Positions 1 to 6,008 of a stretch of 6,677 bases of DNA are shown piece by piece. The stretch comes from Candidatus Woesearchaeota archaeon (GTDB taxonomy: Archaea; Nanobdellota; Nanobdellia; Woesearchaeales; JAUUYB01): contig JAUUYB010000059.1 in assembly GCA_030590605.1 (NCBI GenBank), positions 1 through 6,677 of the forward strand. The letters run 5' to 3'. Position 1 is the stretch's first letter. Every line of letters begins with the position of its first letter. The translations under genes were made by a program, and so were the position numbers. Below the pieces are notes generated by a model. That model was not told the DNA's origin. It saw nothing but the letters and a program-made list of their open reading frames with translations, and ran no database searches.

Positions 1-40
1 AAAATCTTCGATTTTTTTGTGTTTGATCAATGGCGACCAA

Positions 41-66
41 GTGAGACATTCCTAAGGAAGTCTCAC
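41..66. repeat. Short perfect hairpin downstream of tRNA-Ser
   Basis: GTGAGAC (41-47) is the exact reverse complement of GTCTCAC (60-66). The interior TTCC/GGAA adds a second four-pair stem with a single unpaired A at 48. The hairpin lies just beyond the 3' end of the minus-strand tRNA gene. It could be a processing or termination structure, or the remnant of a small repeat. A second weak hairpin, AAAATC/GATTTT (1-15) followed by a T-run, sits at the very edge and may be the end of a plus-strand transcript from outside the window. Function is not shown. Confidence 0.5.
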
Positions 67-76
67 GAATCAGACT

Positions 77-88
77 GAAAACAAAAGA
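77..88 (-). terminator. T-rich 3' flank of tRNA-Ser, probable terminator
   Basis: Read on the minus strand, the bases right after the tRNA discriminator G are TCTTTTGTTTTC. This gives two runs of four T. Archaeal RNA polymerase commonly terminates tRNA genes at such T-tracts. The call rests on base composition and position only. Confidence 0.45.
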
Positions 89-89
89 C

Positions 90-171
90 GCCAGCGCCCG
101 GATTTGAACCGGGATATCCATAGGAAAACTGCTTTCGAGGCAGTCGCAATACCGGATTATGCGACGCTGGC
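90..171 (-). tRNA. tRNA-Ser (anticodon CGA)
   Basis: The minus strand folds into a complete class II tRNA. The acceptor stem is GCCAGCG/CGCTGGC (7 pairs) and the D-arm has a GCA/TGC stem with GG in the loop. The anticodon stem is ACTGC/GCAGT with loop CTCGAAA, placing anticodon CGA at plus positions 135-137. A long variable arm with a TCC/GGA stem follows, then the T-arm CCCGG-TTCAAAT-CCGGG. The long variable arm and a G discriminator (position 89) are serine-type traits. The tRNA reads the UCG codon. There is no intron in the anticodon loop and no encoded CCA, as is common in archaea, so the CCA end would be added by nucleotidyltransferase. It is divergent from the MFS transporter gene. Confidence 0.95.
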
Positions 172-200
172 GTAATCACGTAAGCCATAAACCACCACTA

Positions 201-210
201 GTTTAAAAAT
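201..210 (-). promoter_or_regulatory. Box A (TATA) promoter of tRNA-Ser
   Basis: On the minus strand ATTTTTAAAC, preceded by a purine-rich AAG, lies about 30 bases before the mature tRNA 5' end at 171. That predicts a transcript start near 178-180 and a short 5' leader for RNase P to remove. The match is to the general archaeal box A pattern. Confidence 0.55.
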
Positions 211-222
211 CTTGCGCGGAGA

Positions 223-238
223 CGAAACGTATAAATAT
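223..238 (+). promoter_or_regulatory. BRE/TATA promoter of the MFS transporter
   Basis: CGAAA (223-227) followed by ATAAATAT (231-238) matches the archaeal BRE plus TATA arrangement. A start about 26 bases on, near 260, would give a leader of only about 9 bases before the ATG at 269. The only purine-rich motif, AGAGG, abuts the ATG, so translation is probably of the leaderless type. Confidence 0.6.
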
Positions 239-268
239 CTCTCCATCAGATGAATCTACAAAAAGAGG

Positions 269-1744
269 ATGGCAGACATAATAGAACCCAGCGGAGAGAA
301 GATATCCGACGCAGAAGCAAAGGAACGGATAAGCAAGACGCTCAGCTATTCCATCAAGGACGGCGCAGGTTCATCTACAATGGTGGGCTTCGGCGAGTTC
401 TATCTTTCAGCTTTCGCAGTCCTCATCGCAGCATCAGCATTCCAGATCAGCTTCCTAGCTGCATTTCCAATCCTCATCGCATCACTTCTTGGACTTTTCG
501 CAGTAAAGCTCACCAATATCATCGACTCTAGAAAAAAGATAGTGTTGGTAGCATTCGCCTTTCAAGTACTGGTCTGGCCATCGATAGTCCTCTTATCTTA
601 TCTTTTTCGGAGCGTCTGGCTCCTTATCGCCCTTGCGACGATCTACTTCACGATGAAGGGAATCGTCGCTCCAGCCTGGGCATCCTGGATCGGAGACATC
701 GTCTCAGACAACAAGAGAGGGAAGTTCTTCGGCAAAAGGAACAGGGTTGCAGGAGCAGGAACATTCTTCTCAGTCATCATAGGGGGATTCATCCTCCATT
801 CTATTGAGAGTATCGATCCGGCATATGGTTTTTTCGCATTATTCTCACTAGCATTCATCGGCGGACTGGTATCCTGGTACTATACTTCAAAAGAGTTCGA
901 ACCGATCGTCAAAGTCAGAGAACCAAAGGAATTCGGATTCAAAAAGTTCCTGTTGAACATCCACAAAAATAATTTCGGAATCTTCACCTTATTCATCTCA
1001 CTCATGCATTTCGCGGTCTGGCTCGTGGCACCTATCTTCATCATCTACTGGCTGAAGGTGCTGGAATTCTCATACCTGCAATATATGGTCATAATCGCAG
1101 CAGCATCGATCTCAGGATTCATCACCATCACATATTGGGGTGCAAGCGCAGACTACTACGGCAACAAACAGATCCTGAAAGCCTCAGGCATCATCATCTC
1201 TATAGTTCCAGCGTTCTGGTACTTGACAAGGTTCTTCGATCCTGAAACCACTTTCTCAATCGGTATCATACTCCAACTGATACTGGGATTCGCCTGGGCA
1301 GGATTCAACCTTTCCACATCCAACTTCATCTTCGATTCCATCAATATCGAGAACAGGGTCAGAGCTTTCGCCTACTTCAACGCCCTAAAAGGATCAGCCA
1401 TCTTCATCGGCAGCATGATCGGGGGCATCATCGCATCATTCAACCTCAGCCACCCCCTACTCCAGAAAATATTTCCCACAACCTTCTTTCTCGTCCTCTT
1501 GATCTCCTGCCTCCTGCGGCTGATCATCCACTTAATCTTCATGAAGCGCCTCCAAGAGGTAAAGATCGTCGAAAAACAGGCCAGATTCATGCATTTTGCA
1601 GCGGTCATGCCCATCCAAGGGATCATCTTCGATTCAGTAGTAGGAATGAACAGGACCATCAAGCGCTTCAAGGATCACTTGCTCAAGATAGAAAAAAGGC
1701 TGGACTACTGGCAGGAAGATTATAAGAAAAAAACAAAAAATTAA
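269..1744 (+). CDS. MFS transporter, 12 membrane segments, substrate unknown
   Basis: This 491-residue integral membrane protein reads as a major facilitator superfamily permease. A soluble N-tail (1-30) leads into SIKDGAGSSTMVGFGEFYL, the start typical of a broad prokaryotic MFS family. About twelve hydrophobic segments follow between residues 33 and 425. The loop after helix 2 holds a motif-A-like LTNIIDSRKK (81-90). Helix 4 ends in the family signature around PAWASWIGDIV (135-145), continuing into RGKFFGKRN (150-158). The second half has a matching loop, GASADYYGNKQIL (291-303). The C-tail (430-491) is long, basic and probably cytoplasmic. The start is the ATG 31 bases after the TATA box; no earlier in-frame start suits the family. 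The tRNA gene is divergent and the lipoprotein gene convergent, so it is likely monocistronic. Substrate cannot be inferred. It shows no sign of breakage or foreign composition. Confidence 0.9.
   Translation: MADIIEPSGEKISDAEAKERISKTLSYSIKDGAGSSTMVGFGEFYLSAFAVLIAASAFQISFLAAFPILIASLLGLFAVKLTNIIDSRKKIVLVAFAFQVLVWPSIVLLSYLFRSVWLLIALATIYFTMKGIVAPAWASWIGDIVSDNKRGKFFGKRNRVAGAGTFFSVIIGGFILHSIESIDPAYGFFALFSLAFIGGLVSWYYTSKEFEPIVKVREPKEFGFKKFLLNIHKNNFGIFTLFISLMHFAVWLVAPIFIIYWLKVLEFSYLQYMVIIAAASISGFITITYWGASADYYGNKQILKASGIIISIVPAFWYLTRFFDPETTFSIGIILQLILGFAWAGFNLSTSNFIFDSINIENRVRAFAYFNALKGSAIFIGSMIGGIIASFNLSHPLLQKIFPTTFFLVLLISCLLRLIIHLIFMKRLQEVKIVEKQARFMHFAAVMPIQGIIFDSVVGMNRTIKRFKDHLLKIEKRLDYWQEDYKKKTKN
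1727..1740 (-). terminator. Poly-T terminator of the lipoprotein gene
   Basis: On the minus strand, directly after the lipoprotein stop, there is a run of six T, a G, then seven T. The tract is encoded inside the last lysine/asparagine codons of the convergent transporter gene. Archaeal termination typically uses such T-runs, so one stretch serves both as coding sequence and as the neighbour's terminator. Confidence 0.55.
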
Positions 1745-1748
1745 AGAT

Positions 1749-2498
1749 TCAGGACAGATCCACTTCAATCATGCTTGAGGTGTAATCAACTTCTCCCGCA
1801 ATTATCTTCTTCACAAGGAAGTAAACGTCTTCATCATCTTTTCCCAGGATAAGGGTAACAGAAGATGTGTCCTTCTCAAGAGTCCTGATCACTCCAGTGC
1901 CTTTCACAAGCCCTGCATCACATTCACTCCCTCCTTCGATCTGTAAGATGAAATCGTTCGTGCAACCATTACCTAAAAGGATCAGGTTCTTCTTCAACAG
2001 GCTGTCAATCTCTCCTTTTGAAAGCATATCGAAGTTCGCATTGTCAGCATAAGTGATCCTGTCAGGATCGTTCAGGAAGAGCTTCAGGTTAAGAGCTGCA
2101 GTCACCATCGCCCCAGTAGATCTAGAACTATCAAACATAATCACAGTCTCCTCGCTTCTGACGACTTCTACGAAATCTCCAACAGTATCAGTAATATCTG
2201 ATAGCTTCTCCTCGGCATATTCCTTAGTATCTGAAGCCACGGGGGGCTTTACCTCTTCTGGTTCGACTTCCACTGGATCGACCAATTGAGGATTCTCTTC
2301 AACTACCTCAACAACTTGCTGCTCTACAGGAACTACAGGTTCTTCCTCATCCATATCGCATATATTGTTACTGTTCTGATCCATGCAACACCTATCCCCG
2401 GTATCCATAAGAGGAGCCTCACAGACTCTTCCTTCCGGAACTTGTGGAGAACTGCATCCAAGAATCATAATCGCCAATAAAACCAATAACCATCTCAT
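1749..2498 (-). CDS. Lipoprotein with Cys-rich Ca-loop motif and S-layer-like domain
   Basis: This 249-residue secreted protein begins with a short signal peptide ending in lipobox MILGC, so Cys15 is the likely lipidated residue. Next comes a small Cys-rich module (C26, C37, C38, C47). Inside it DQNSNNICDMDE (40-51) fits the spacing of an EF-hand/dockerin calcium loop (D40, N42, N44, I46, D48, E51). Residues 52-90 are a Pro/Glu/Val linker. The C-terminal part (about 115-240) resembles the duplicated domain of archaeal S-layer proteins. Shared traits are LILLGNGCTND (172-182), a second cysteine C193, and a stretch like the 'alter value, then lose access' pattern ending VKKIIAGEVDY. C179 and C193 may form a disulfide. 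The start is fixed by GAGGTGATT two bases before the ATG. I infer an envelope-anchored surface protein; the precise role is unknown. Confidence 0.8.
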   Translation of the reverse strand: MRWLLVLLAIMILGCSSPQVPEGRVCEAPLMDTGDRCCMDQNSNNICDMDEEEPVVPVEQQVVEVVEENPQLVDPVEVEPEEVKPPVASDTKEYAEEKLSDITDTVGDFVEVVRSEETVIMFDSSRSTGAMVTAALNLKLFLNDPDRITYADNANFDMLSKGEIDSLLKKNLILLGNGCTNDFILQIEGGSECDAGLVKGTGVIRTLEKDTSSVTLILGKDDEDVYFLVKKIIAGEVDYTSSMIEVDLS

Positions 2499-2500
2499 CT

Positions 2501-2554
2501 AATCACCTCACACGAGCATAATACAAAAAGTGGCGAGATTTATCATATATATAA
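2501..2554 (-). promoter_or_regulatory. Promoter and ribosome site of the lipoprotein gene
   Basis: On the minus strand TTATATATA (2546-2554) is a TATA box predicting a start near 2524. The resulting leader of about 26 bases carries GAGGTGAT (2502-2509), an excellent match to the anti-Shine-Dalgarno end of archaeal 16S rRNA, just before the ATG at 2498. It is divergent from the promoter at 2602. Confidence 0.65.
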
Positions 2555-2601
2555 TTATGGACTATAGAAAATATCTAAGAGGGTATATAGAAATCATAAT
2601 T

Positions 2602-2643
2602 TTTATATACTCCTTCCCCTGATAACTTAAAAAAAGGGGTGAG
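2602..2643 (+). promoter_or_regulatory. TATA box and strong ribosome site of the leader ORF / cheC unit
   Basis: TTTATATA (2602-2609) predicts a transcript start near 2632. GGGGTGAG (2636-2643) then sits three bases before the ATG at 2647. CCCCT (2616-2620) can pair with AGGGG (2635-2639), but the predicted start places that arm outside the transcript, so regulation by pairing is doubtful. Confidence 0.6.
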
Positions 2644-2646
2644 AAC

Positions 2647-2763
2647 ATGATAACATTCAACTTTCTGGCTAAGTGCATCTCATCTCTTTCTCCATCTTGT
2701 GTGCAATGGAGTCAGGACGAAAATAATTTAAAGGGAGTTCACCAAAAAGAGTTAAGCGAATGA
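2647..2763 (+). CDS. 38-aa leader ORF, coupled to cheC by ATGA overlap
   Basis: A 38-codon ORF starts at an ATG with a TATA box and a strong Shine-Dalgarno site at ideal spacing. Its stop TGA shares bases with the ATG of the CheC gene (ATGA at 2760-2763), an arrangement that usually couples translation. The first five codons match the start of that CheC gene: ATGATAACATTCAAC here against ATGACAACATTCAAC there, one difference in 15 bases. The peptides begin MITFNFLAK and MTTFNNLDK. After about 25 bases the similarity stops. The rest is a polar peptide with no recognised domain and no clear signal or helix. It also contains a CTCCAT/ATGGAG hairpin (2690-2711). It may be a regulatory leader peptide or the fossil of a duplicated gene start. 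Confidence 0.5.
   Translation: MITFNFLAKCISSLSPSCVQWSQDENNLKGVHQKELSE
2718..2731 (+). promoter_or_regulatory. Possible second promoter directly before cheC
   Basis: CGAAAA followed by TAATTTAA (TATA part 2724-2731) fits the BRE/TATA pattern. The predicted start, near 2754, is only about 6 bases before the CheC ATG at 2760. That would make a nearly leaderless cheC mRNA independent of the leader ORF, and would explain why cheC lacks its own good Shine-Dalgarno site. Confidence 0.45.
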
Positions 2764-3659
2764 CAACATTCAACAATCTTGACAAAGATGTACTAAAAGA
2801 GGTAGGGAACATCGGGACAGGGCATGCATCAGTGGCCATGTCACTCCTTACGAACCAGAAGACCCATATCAGCCATACAGAGACCCATATATCTACATCC
2901 ACAGCAATTCTCAAGAAAATCCTACATAAGGAAAATATTCCGAGTGTCATCCATATCAATATAGAAGGAGATCTGACTGGAGAAGCATTCTTACTCTTAT
3001 TCGAAGAGACAGGGCAAAATATCATCCGGATCCTCAAAACAAAAAAATACAAGGCATCTGTCAACGATTCCATCCTCAGCGAATTCGGCAATATCATGAT
3101 AGGATCCTACTTAAATGCCCTATCGAACCTCATCAACCTCATCATGAAGCCCACAGTCCCACACCTGCATACAGAAGAGACTCTTTCCGGCCTGCTCAAG
3201 AAAACAAGCAAAGAGAAGACCATCACCATCCGCACCGATGTGTTCATCAAGGAAGAACGCATCCAAGCAGCACTCGTCCTCGCATTCTCTAAGGAATCTC
3301 TCACCAGGATACTTAACAGGACCCGACTGATGACCATCCTGATCGTCGATGAAAAATCAACGGCCGCAAAAAGGATTAAAGACATATTCTCAAGTTTCGG
3401 CAACATCAAGGTCTATTCTGCAGATTCGCATGATGAAGCGATCGAAATATTCCAGGATCATGCCCCAAACATCTGTTTCATAGGCGAAAGCCAAGGAAAA
3501 GCGCTCTTCAGTAAACTCAAGAAAGAAAAGCATAAGTCCCAGATGATACTCATGAGTACCAAAAGAGTCACAAAAAACAAGATCAGACAGATAGGCGCTC
3601 ACGATATTCTCAAGAAACCATTCAAGAAGGATCATGTCATCAGTTTCATCGACGGATGA
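2760..3659 (+). CDS. CheC-type phosphatase fused to a degenerate receiver domain
   Basis: This 299-residue cytosolic protein has two parts. Residues 1-188 are a CheC/CheX-type domain, a family that dephosphorylates CheY-P. The first active-site motif is D10-x3-E14-x2-N17 in VLKEVGNIGTGHA, but the position 23 after N17 is T40 instead of the usual proline. The second is E108-x2-N111 in SEFGNIMIGSYLNAL with P134 at the canonical spacing, so this site looks intact. Residues 191-299 are a CheY-like receiver: acidic pair D197/E198 in ILIVDE, S266 in the Thr/Ser position and K286 in LKKPF. The phospho-acceptor aspartate is replaced by G242 (NICFIGES), so it cannot be phosphorylated normally. The start follows the leader ORF in an ATGA overlap, and the end overlaps the convergent glycerate kinase gene by 14 bases. 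Probable role: CheY-P phosphatase with a docking or pseudo-receiver tail. Confidence 0.85.
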   Translation: MTTFNNLDKDVLKEVGNIGTGHASVAMSLLTNQKTHISHTETHISTSTAILKKILHKENIPSVIHINIEGDLTGEAFLLLFEETGQNIIRILKTKKYKASVNDSILSEFGNIMIGSYLNALSNLINLIMKPTVPHLHTEETLSGLLKKTSKEKTITIRTDVFIKEERIQAALVLAFSKESLTRILNRTRLMTILIVDEKSTAAKRIKDIFSSFGNIKVYSADSHDEAIEIFQDHAPNICFIGESQGKALFSKLKKEKHKSQMILMSTKRVTKNKIRQIGAHDILKKPFKKDHVISFIDG

Positions 3660-4932
3660 GGTAGACCATGATGTCACACACATTCGTCCCAGTGCTTCCT
3701 GTCTTGATAAGCGCCCCTATCTTCTCAAGAACCGTGAAACTATCATATCGTCTCAGATGATCATCCAGATCCATACCTGACTTCTCGATTTCAGGAAATG
3801 ATGCCTCATCAGCGATAGCTCCTGCGACATCAGACAGGAAATCTGATCCATCAGTGCCAAGAGATGCTGCCACCCATGAAAACTTGGCACCTTCCATCGC
3901 TGCAATGGTCGCCGCGATATAATGCTGATTCCTGCCTCCTTTTCCAGGATCAGATGGAAGATGGGGAGTGGTCTCTCCACCTATCAAGATACAATCATGA
4001 TCACCGCCTTCTTTGATAGCAGTCGCATTCTCTGATGCACGCACTCCTGGATCCCCTATCTGCTCAGATGTAAGGATGATAGGTTTCCAGCCGAGAGCAG
4101 CTGCTTTGTCTCTCATAGCCTCAAGTGCATGGGTGTTATCTCCTATGATATAATTCCTGCAGTTGTCCAACTCTTTCGGGGTCTCTGGAACATTCCCAGC
4201 CACCCCCTGATTGATATAATCCACCGCCCTTTTTGGTGCTTTCTCCAAGAGCTCATATCTCTTCAATACTTCCAATGCGTCACCGAATCCTGCACTATCC
4301 GGGACAGTCGGTCCTGATGCGATGACATCAAGACGATTTCCGATGACATCGCTCAGTATGAGAGATATCACTGTCGCAGGAGCGAAAAACGCACCTAGCT
4401 GTCCGCCCTTCACACTTGAGAGATGCTTCCTTACAGTGTTGATCTCACCTATCTCAGCACCGCAACCCAGCAATAAGCTTGTCATCTCCTGCTTGTCTTC
4501 AAGCGTGATACTTTCAACCGGTCCTGGCATGAGAGAAGAGCCCCCTCCAGAGATCAGGGAAAGAATTATATCATCTTTTCCGATGCTGTACTTCCTTTTC
4601 AATTCCAGCATCATCTTGACTCCTTTGACCCCATCTTCATCAGGAGTAGGATGCCCTGCGTGAATAACTTCTATCTTCTTACAATCATAAATCCCATCCT
4701 TACAGTTGACTACACCAGATTCTATCCGATCAGGCCCAAGTATGGTCTCTATCTTCTCAGCCATCCTGCCTGAAGCCTTCCCTCCCCCTATGATAAAGAT
4801 CCTACCTGCAATCCTGAACCTATCACCAGAAACCACCAGCTCATCTCCTTCCAGACTGACATTCTCCATAACTTTCTCAGGAAGAACCGCATCTATCCCT
4901 GTCTCGAGCAGTTCTATCACTATCTTCCTCAT
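3646..4932 (-). CDS. Glycerate 2-kinase, MOFRL family
   Basis: The product (428 residues from the ATG) is an MOFRL-type glycerate kinase. Members phosphorylate D-glycerate with ATP to 2-phosphoglycerate, feeding lower glycolysis; archaea use it in the semi- or non-phosphorylative Entner-Doudoroff route. Counting from this ATG, motifs in order are GGGKASGRMA (49-58), SGGGSSL (128-134), NTVRKHLSSVKGG (165-177), SDVIGNRLDVIASGPTVPD (194-212), GGETT (318-322), GGRNQ (332-336) and GTDGSD (359-364). The C-terminal MOFRL signature is TGSTGTNVCDI (411-421), where the commoner form is TGPTGTNVND. A TTG at 4968 gives a 12-residue extension and has AAGGAG 10 bases before it. I prefer the ATG because the family's first helix starts right there (MRKIVIELLETGIDAVLP). 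The length is normal and no key block is missing. No sugar-pathway neighbour is in the window. Confidence 0.9.
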   Translation of the reverse strand: MRKIVIELLETGIDAVLPEKVMENVSLEGDELVVSGDRFRIAGRIFIIGGGKASGRMAEKIETILGPDRIESGVVNCKDGIYDCKKIEVIHAGHPTPDEDGVKGVKMMLELKRKYSIGKDDIILSLISGGGSSLMPGPVESITLEDKQEMTSLLLGCGAEIGEINTVRKHLSSVKGGQLGAFFAPATVISLILSDVIGNRLDVIASGPTVPDSAGFGDALEVLKRYELLEKAPKRAVDYINQGVAGNVPETPKELDNCRNYIIGDNTHALEAMRDKAAALGWKPIILTSEQIGDPGVRASENATAIKEGGDHDCILIGGETTPHLPSDPGKGGRNQHYIAATIAAMEGAKFSWVAASLGTDGSDFLSDVAGAIADEASFPEIEKSGMDLDDHLRRYDSFTVLEKIGALIKTGSTGTNVCDIMVYLIRR

Positions 4933-4997
4933 ATCCGTGTTCCCTAGGATCTCCTTATCATTTATCAAGATGGATCAACTCCTTATACCGTATCCAG

Positions 4998-5006
4998 TTA
5001 TAAATA
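4998..5006 (-). promoter_or_regulatory. Probable TATA box of the glycerate kinase gene
   Basis: The minus strand reads TATTTATAA here, predicting a start near 4976 and a leader of about 44 bases to the ATG at 4932. A second minus-strand candidate, TTTTTATA at 5028-5035, would start near 5005 and include AAGGAG (4979-4984) in the leader, which favours the TTG start. The sequence alone does not decide between them. Confidence 0.45.
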
Positions 5007-5049
5007 CCAATAAACTCCATATCCATGTATAAAAAGTTTTGGTCACTCC

Positions 5050-5214
5050 GGCTATTATGAAATCTTATCCCTCCGGGAGCTACTATCTTCCTCGCTAGCT
5101 CTTACTTTCATCGAGAAGCCTGCGTTCCCGTAGGGAGCGCCCCCTCGCGACGGCTGTAATGTGTTCAGAGTTGAAGCTCGGACTGACGATAGTAGCGAGG
5201 ATTTCATAATAGCC
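5050..5214. repeat. 165-base element with perfect 15-base terminal inverted repeats
   Basis: GGCTATTATGAAATC (5050-5064) is the exact reverse complement of GATTTCATAATAGCC (5200-5214). Nested inside are GCTACTATC (5079-5087) and GATAGTAGC (5188-5196), a small TCCC/GGGA hairpin (5068-5078), and an eight-pair GCGTTCCC/GGGAGCGC hairpin with a GTA loop (5122-5140). The whole can fold as one branched structure. The interior looks more GC-rich than its flanks. It fills the gap between the divergent promoters of the glycerate kinase and receiver genes. I see no target-site duplication. It may be a small non-autonomous mobile element or a structured non-coding RNA. A TATAAAAA at 5028-5035 could drive plus-strand transcription from about its left edge. 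The rest of 4933-5283 holds only promoter and leader sequence. Confidence 0.7.
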
Positions 5215-5221
5215 TACATAG

Positions 5222-5271
5222 CGAAATGTTTATATACCATTTAAGCAGTAAGTCGTGGTAGCTCGAAAGCT
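5222..5271 (+). promoter_or_regulatory. Promoter and leader hairpin of the receiver operon
   Basis: CGAAATG (5222-5228) then TTTATATA (5229-5236) fits a BRE/TATA pair, predicting a start near 5258 and a leader of about 26 bases to the ATG at 5284. The leader contains AGCT-CGAA-AGCT (5260-5271), a four-pair hairpin. There is no strong Shine-Dalgarno site before the ATG. The TATA core also reads TATATAAA on the minus strand, pointing into the 165-base element. Confidence 0.6.
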
Positions 5272-5283
5272 CAGACAGAAAGA

Positions 5284-5643
5284 ATGAAAAAAATAATGAT
5301 TGTTGAAGACTCTAACCTGATGATCTCTATCATCAAGAATTTTGTCAAGAAGAAGCTAGGATCAGATGTCGCATTCATAGAAGCCCATAACGGCAAGGAA
5401 GCAGTCGACAAGTACCCCATTGAGAAACCGGATATAGTATTCATGGACATCAAGATGCCAGAGATGGACGGACTCACTGCCCTCAAGAACATCCATGATA
5501 TCGACCCTAATGCCAATGTAGTCATGGTCACATCACTCAAAGAAGAATCACAAGAAATAGCAGCGAAGGACCTTGGTGCCAAGCTGTATATCATGAAACC
5601 ATTCTCAAGCGCAGAGATATTCAAAGCGTTGGACCTAAAATGA
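5284..5643 (+). CDS. Single-domain response regulator (CheY-like), tandem copy 1
   Basis: This 119-residue protein is a stand-alone receiver domain with no output domain. All catalytic positions are present: acidic pair E8/D9 (IVEDS), phospho-acceptor D55 (VFMDIKMPEMDG), T83 (MVTS) and K105 (MKPF). It should accept a phosphoryl group from a histidine kinase such as CheA and signal by binding a partner. It is the first gene after the promoter at 5222-5236. Its stop overlaps the start of the next gene as ATGA. It is about two-thirds identical by eye to that neighbour, sharing blocks such as FVKKK, AVDKYPIE and KPFSS, so the pair arose by tandem duplication. E8 in place of the more common Asp is tolerated in many receivers. 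The cognate kinase is not in the window. Confidence 0.9.
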   Translation: MKKIMIVEDSNLMISIIKNFVKKKLGSDVAFIEAHNGKEAVDKYPIEKPDIVFMDIKMPEMDGLTALKNIHDIDPNANVVMVTSLKEESQEIAAKDLGAKLYIMKPFSSAEIFKALDLK

Positions 5644-5993
5644 AAAAAATAATGGTAGTTGAAGATTCGAGCCTTATGGTCTCGGTGATAAGAAACTTCG
5701 TCAAGAAGAAGATTCCAGATCTTGAGTTCATCGAGGTCAATAATGGGAAAGACGCGGTAGATAAATACCCAATCGAGCGTCCTGACCTAGTATTCATGGA
5801 CATCATGATGCCAGAGATGGATGGTATCACTGCATTAGCTAAGATACTTGAAATCGATAAGAACGCAAAGGTAATAATGGTAACTTCCCTTAAAGAATCC
5901 TCACAGCAGGAGAAGGCGCTTGGAATCGGTGCCAAACTATATATAACTAAACCATTCAGCAGCTCGGATATATTCGACGCTCTTGAAATGTAA
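5640..5993 (+). CDS. Single-domain response regulator (CheY-like), tandem copy 2
   Basis: This 117-residue stand-alone receiver is the paralogue of the preceding gene. Catalytic residues are intact: E8/D9 (VVEDS), D54 (VFMDIMMPEMDG), T82 (MVTS) and K104 (TKPF). Both genes open with the same bases, ATGAAAAAAATAATG. Differences cluster after helix 1 (one residue shorter here), in the loop after strand 4 (KESSQQEKALGIGAK against KEESQEIAAKDLGAK) and at the C-terminus. The loop after strand 4 and helix 4 is the face receivers use for partner binding, so the copies may talk to different partners. Translation probably depends on the upstream gene, since the start lies in its stop (ATGA) and has no Shine-Dalgarno site of its own. 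Confidence 0.9.
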   Translation: MKKIMVVEDSSLMVSVIRNFVKKKIPDLEFIEVNNGKDAVDKYPIERPDLVFMDIMMPEMDGITALAKILEIDKNAKVIMVTSLKESSQQEKALGIGAKLYITKPFSSSDIFDALEM

Positions 5994-5995
5994 TA

Positions 5996-6002
5996 GAGGT
6001 GA
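5996..6002 (+). promoter_or_regulatory. Shine-Dalgarno site of the third receiver gene
   Basis: GAGGTGA lies six bases before the ATG at 6009. It is the only strong ribosome site in the receiver operon, so the standard CheY can be translated independently and perhaps more heavily than the coupled copies upstream. Confidence 0.75.
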
Positions 6003-6008
6003 AAATTC

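Noticed and set aside
250..531. 93-residue plus-strand ORF overlapping the transporter start
   Set aside because: It lies in another frame of the clearly coding transporter gene, is very basic and low in complexity, and has no family resemblance.
5050..5214. RNase P RNA, SRP RNA or 5S rRNA
   Set aside because: The size and helices do not fit, and I could not find the conserved motifs of any of these RNAs on either strand.
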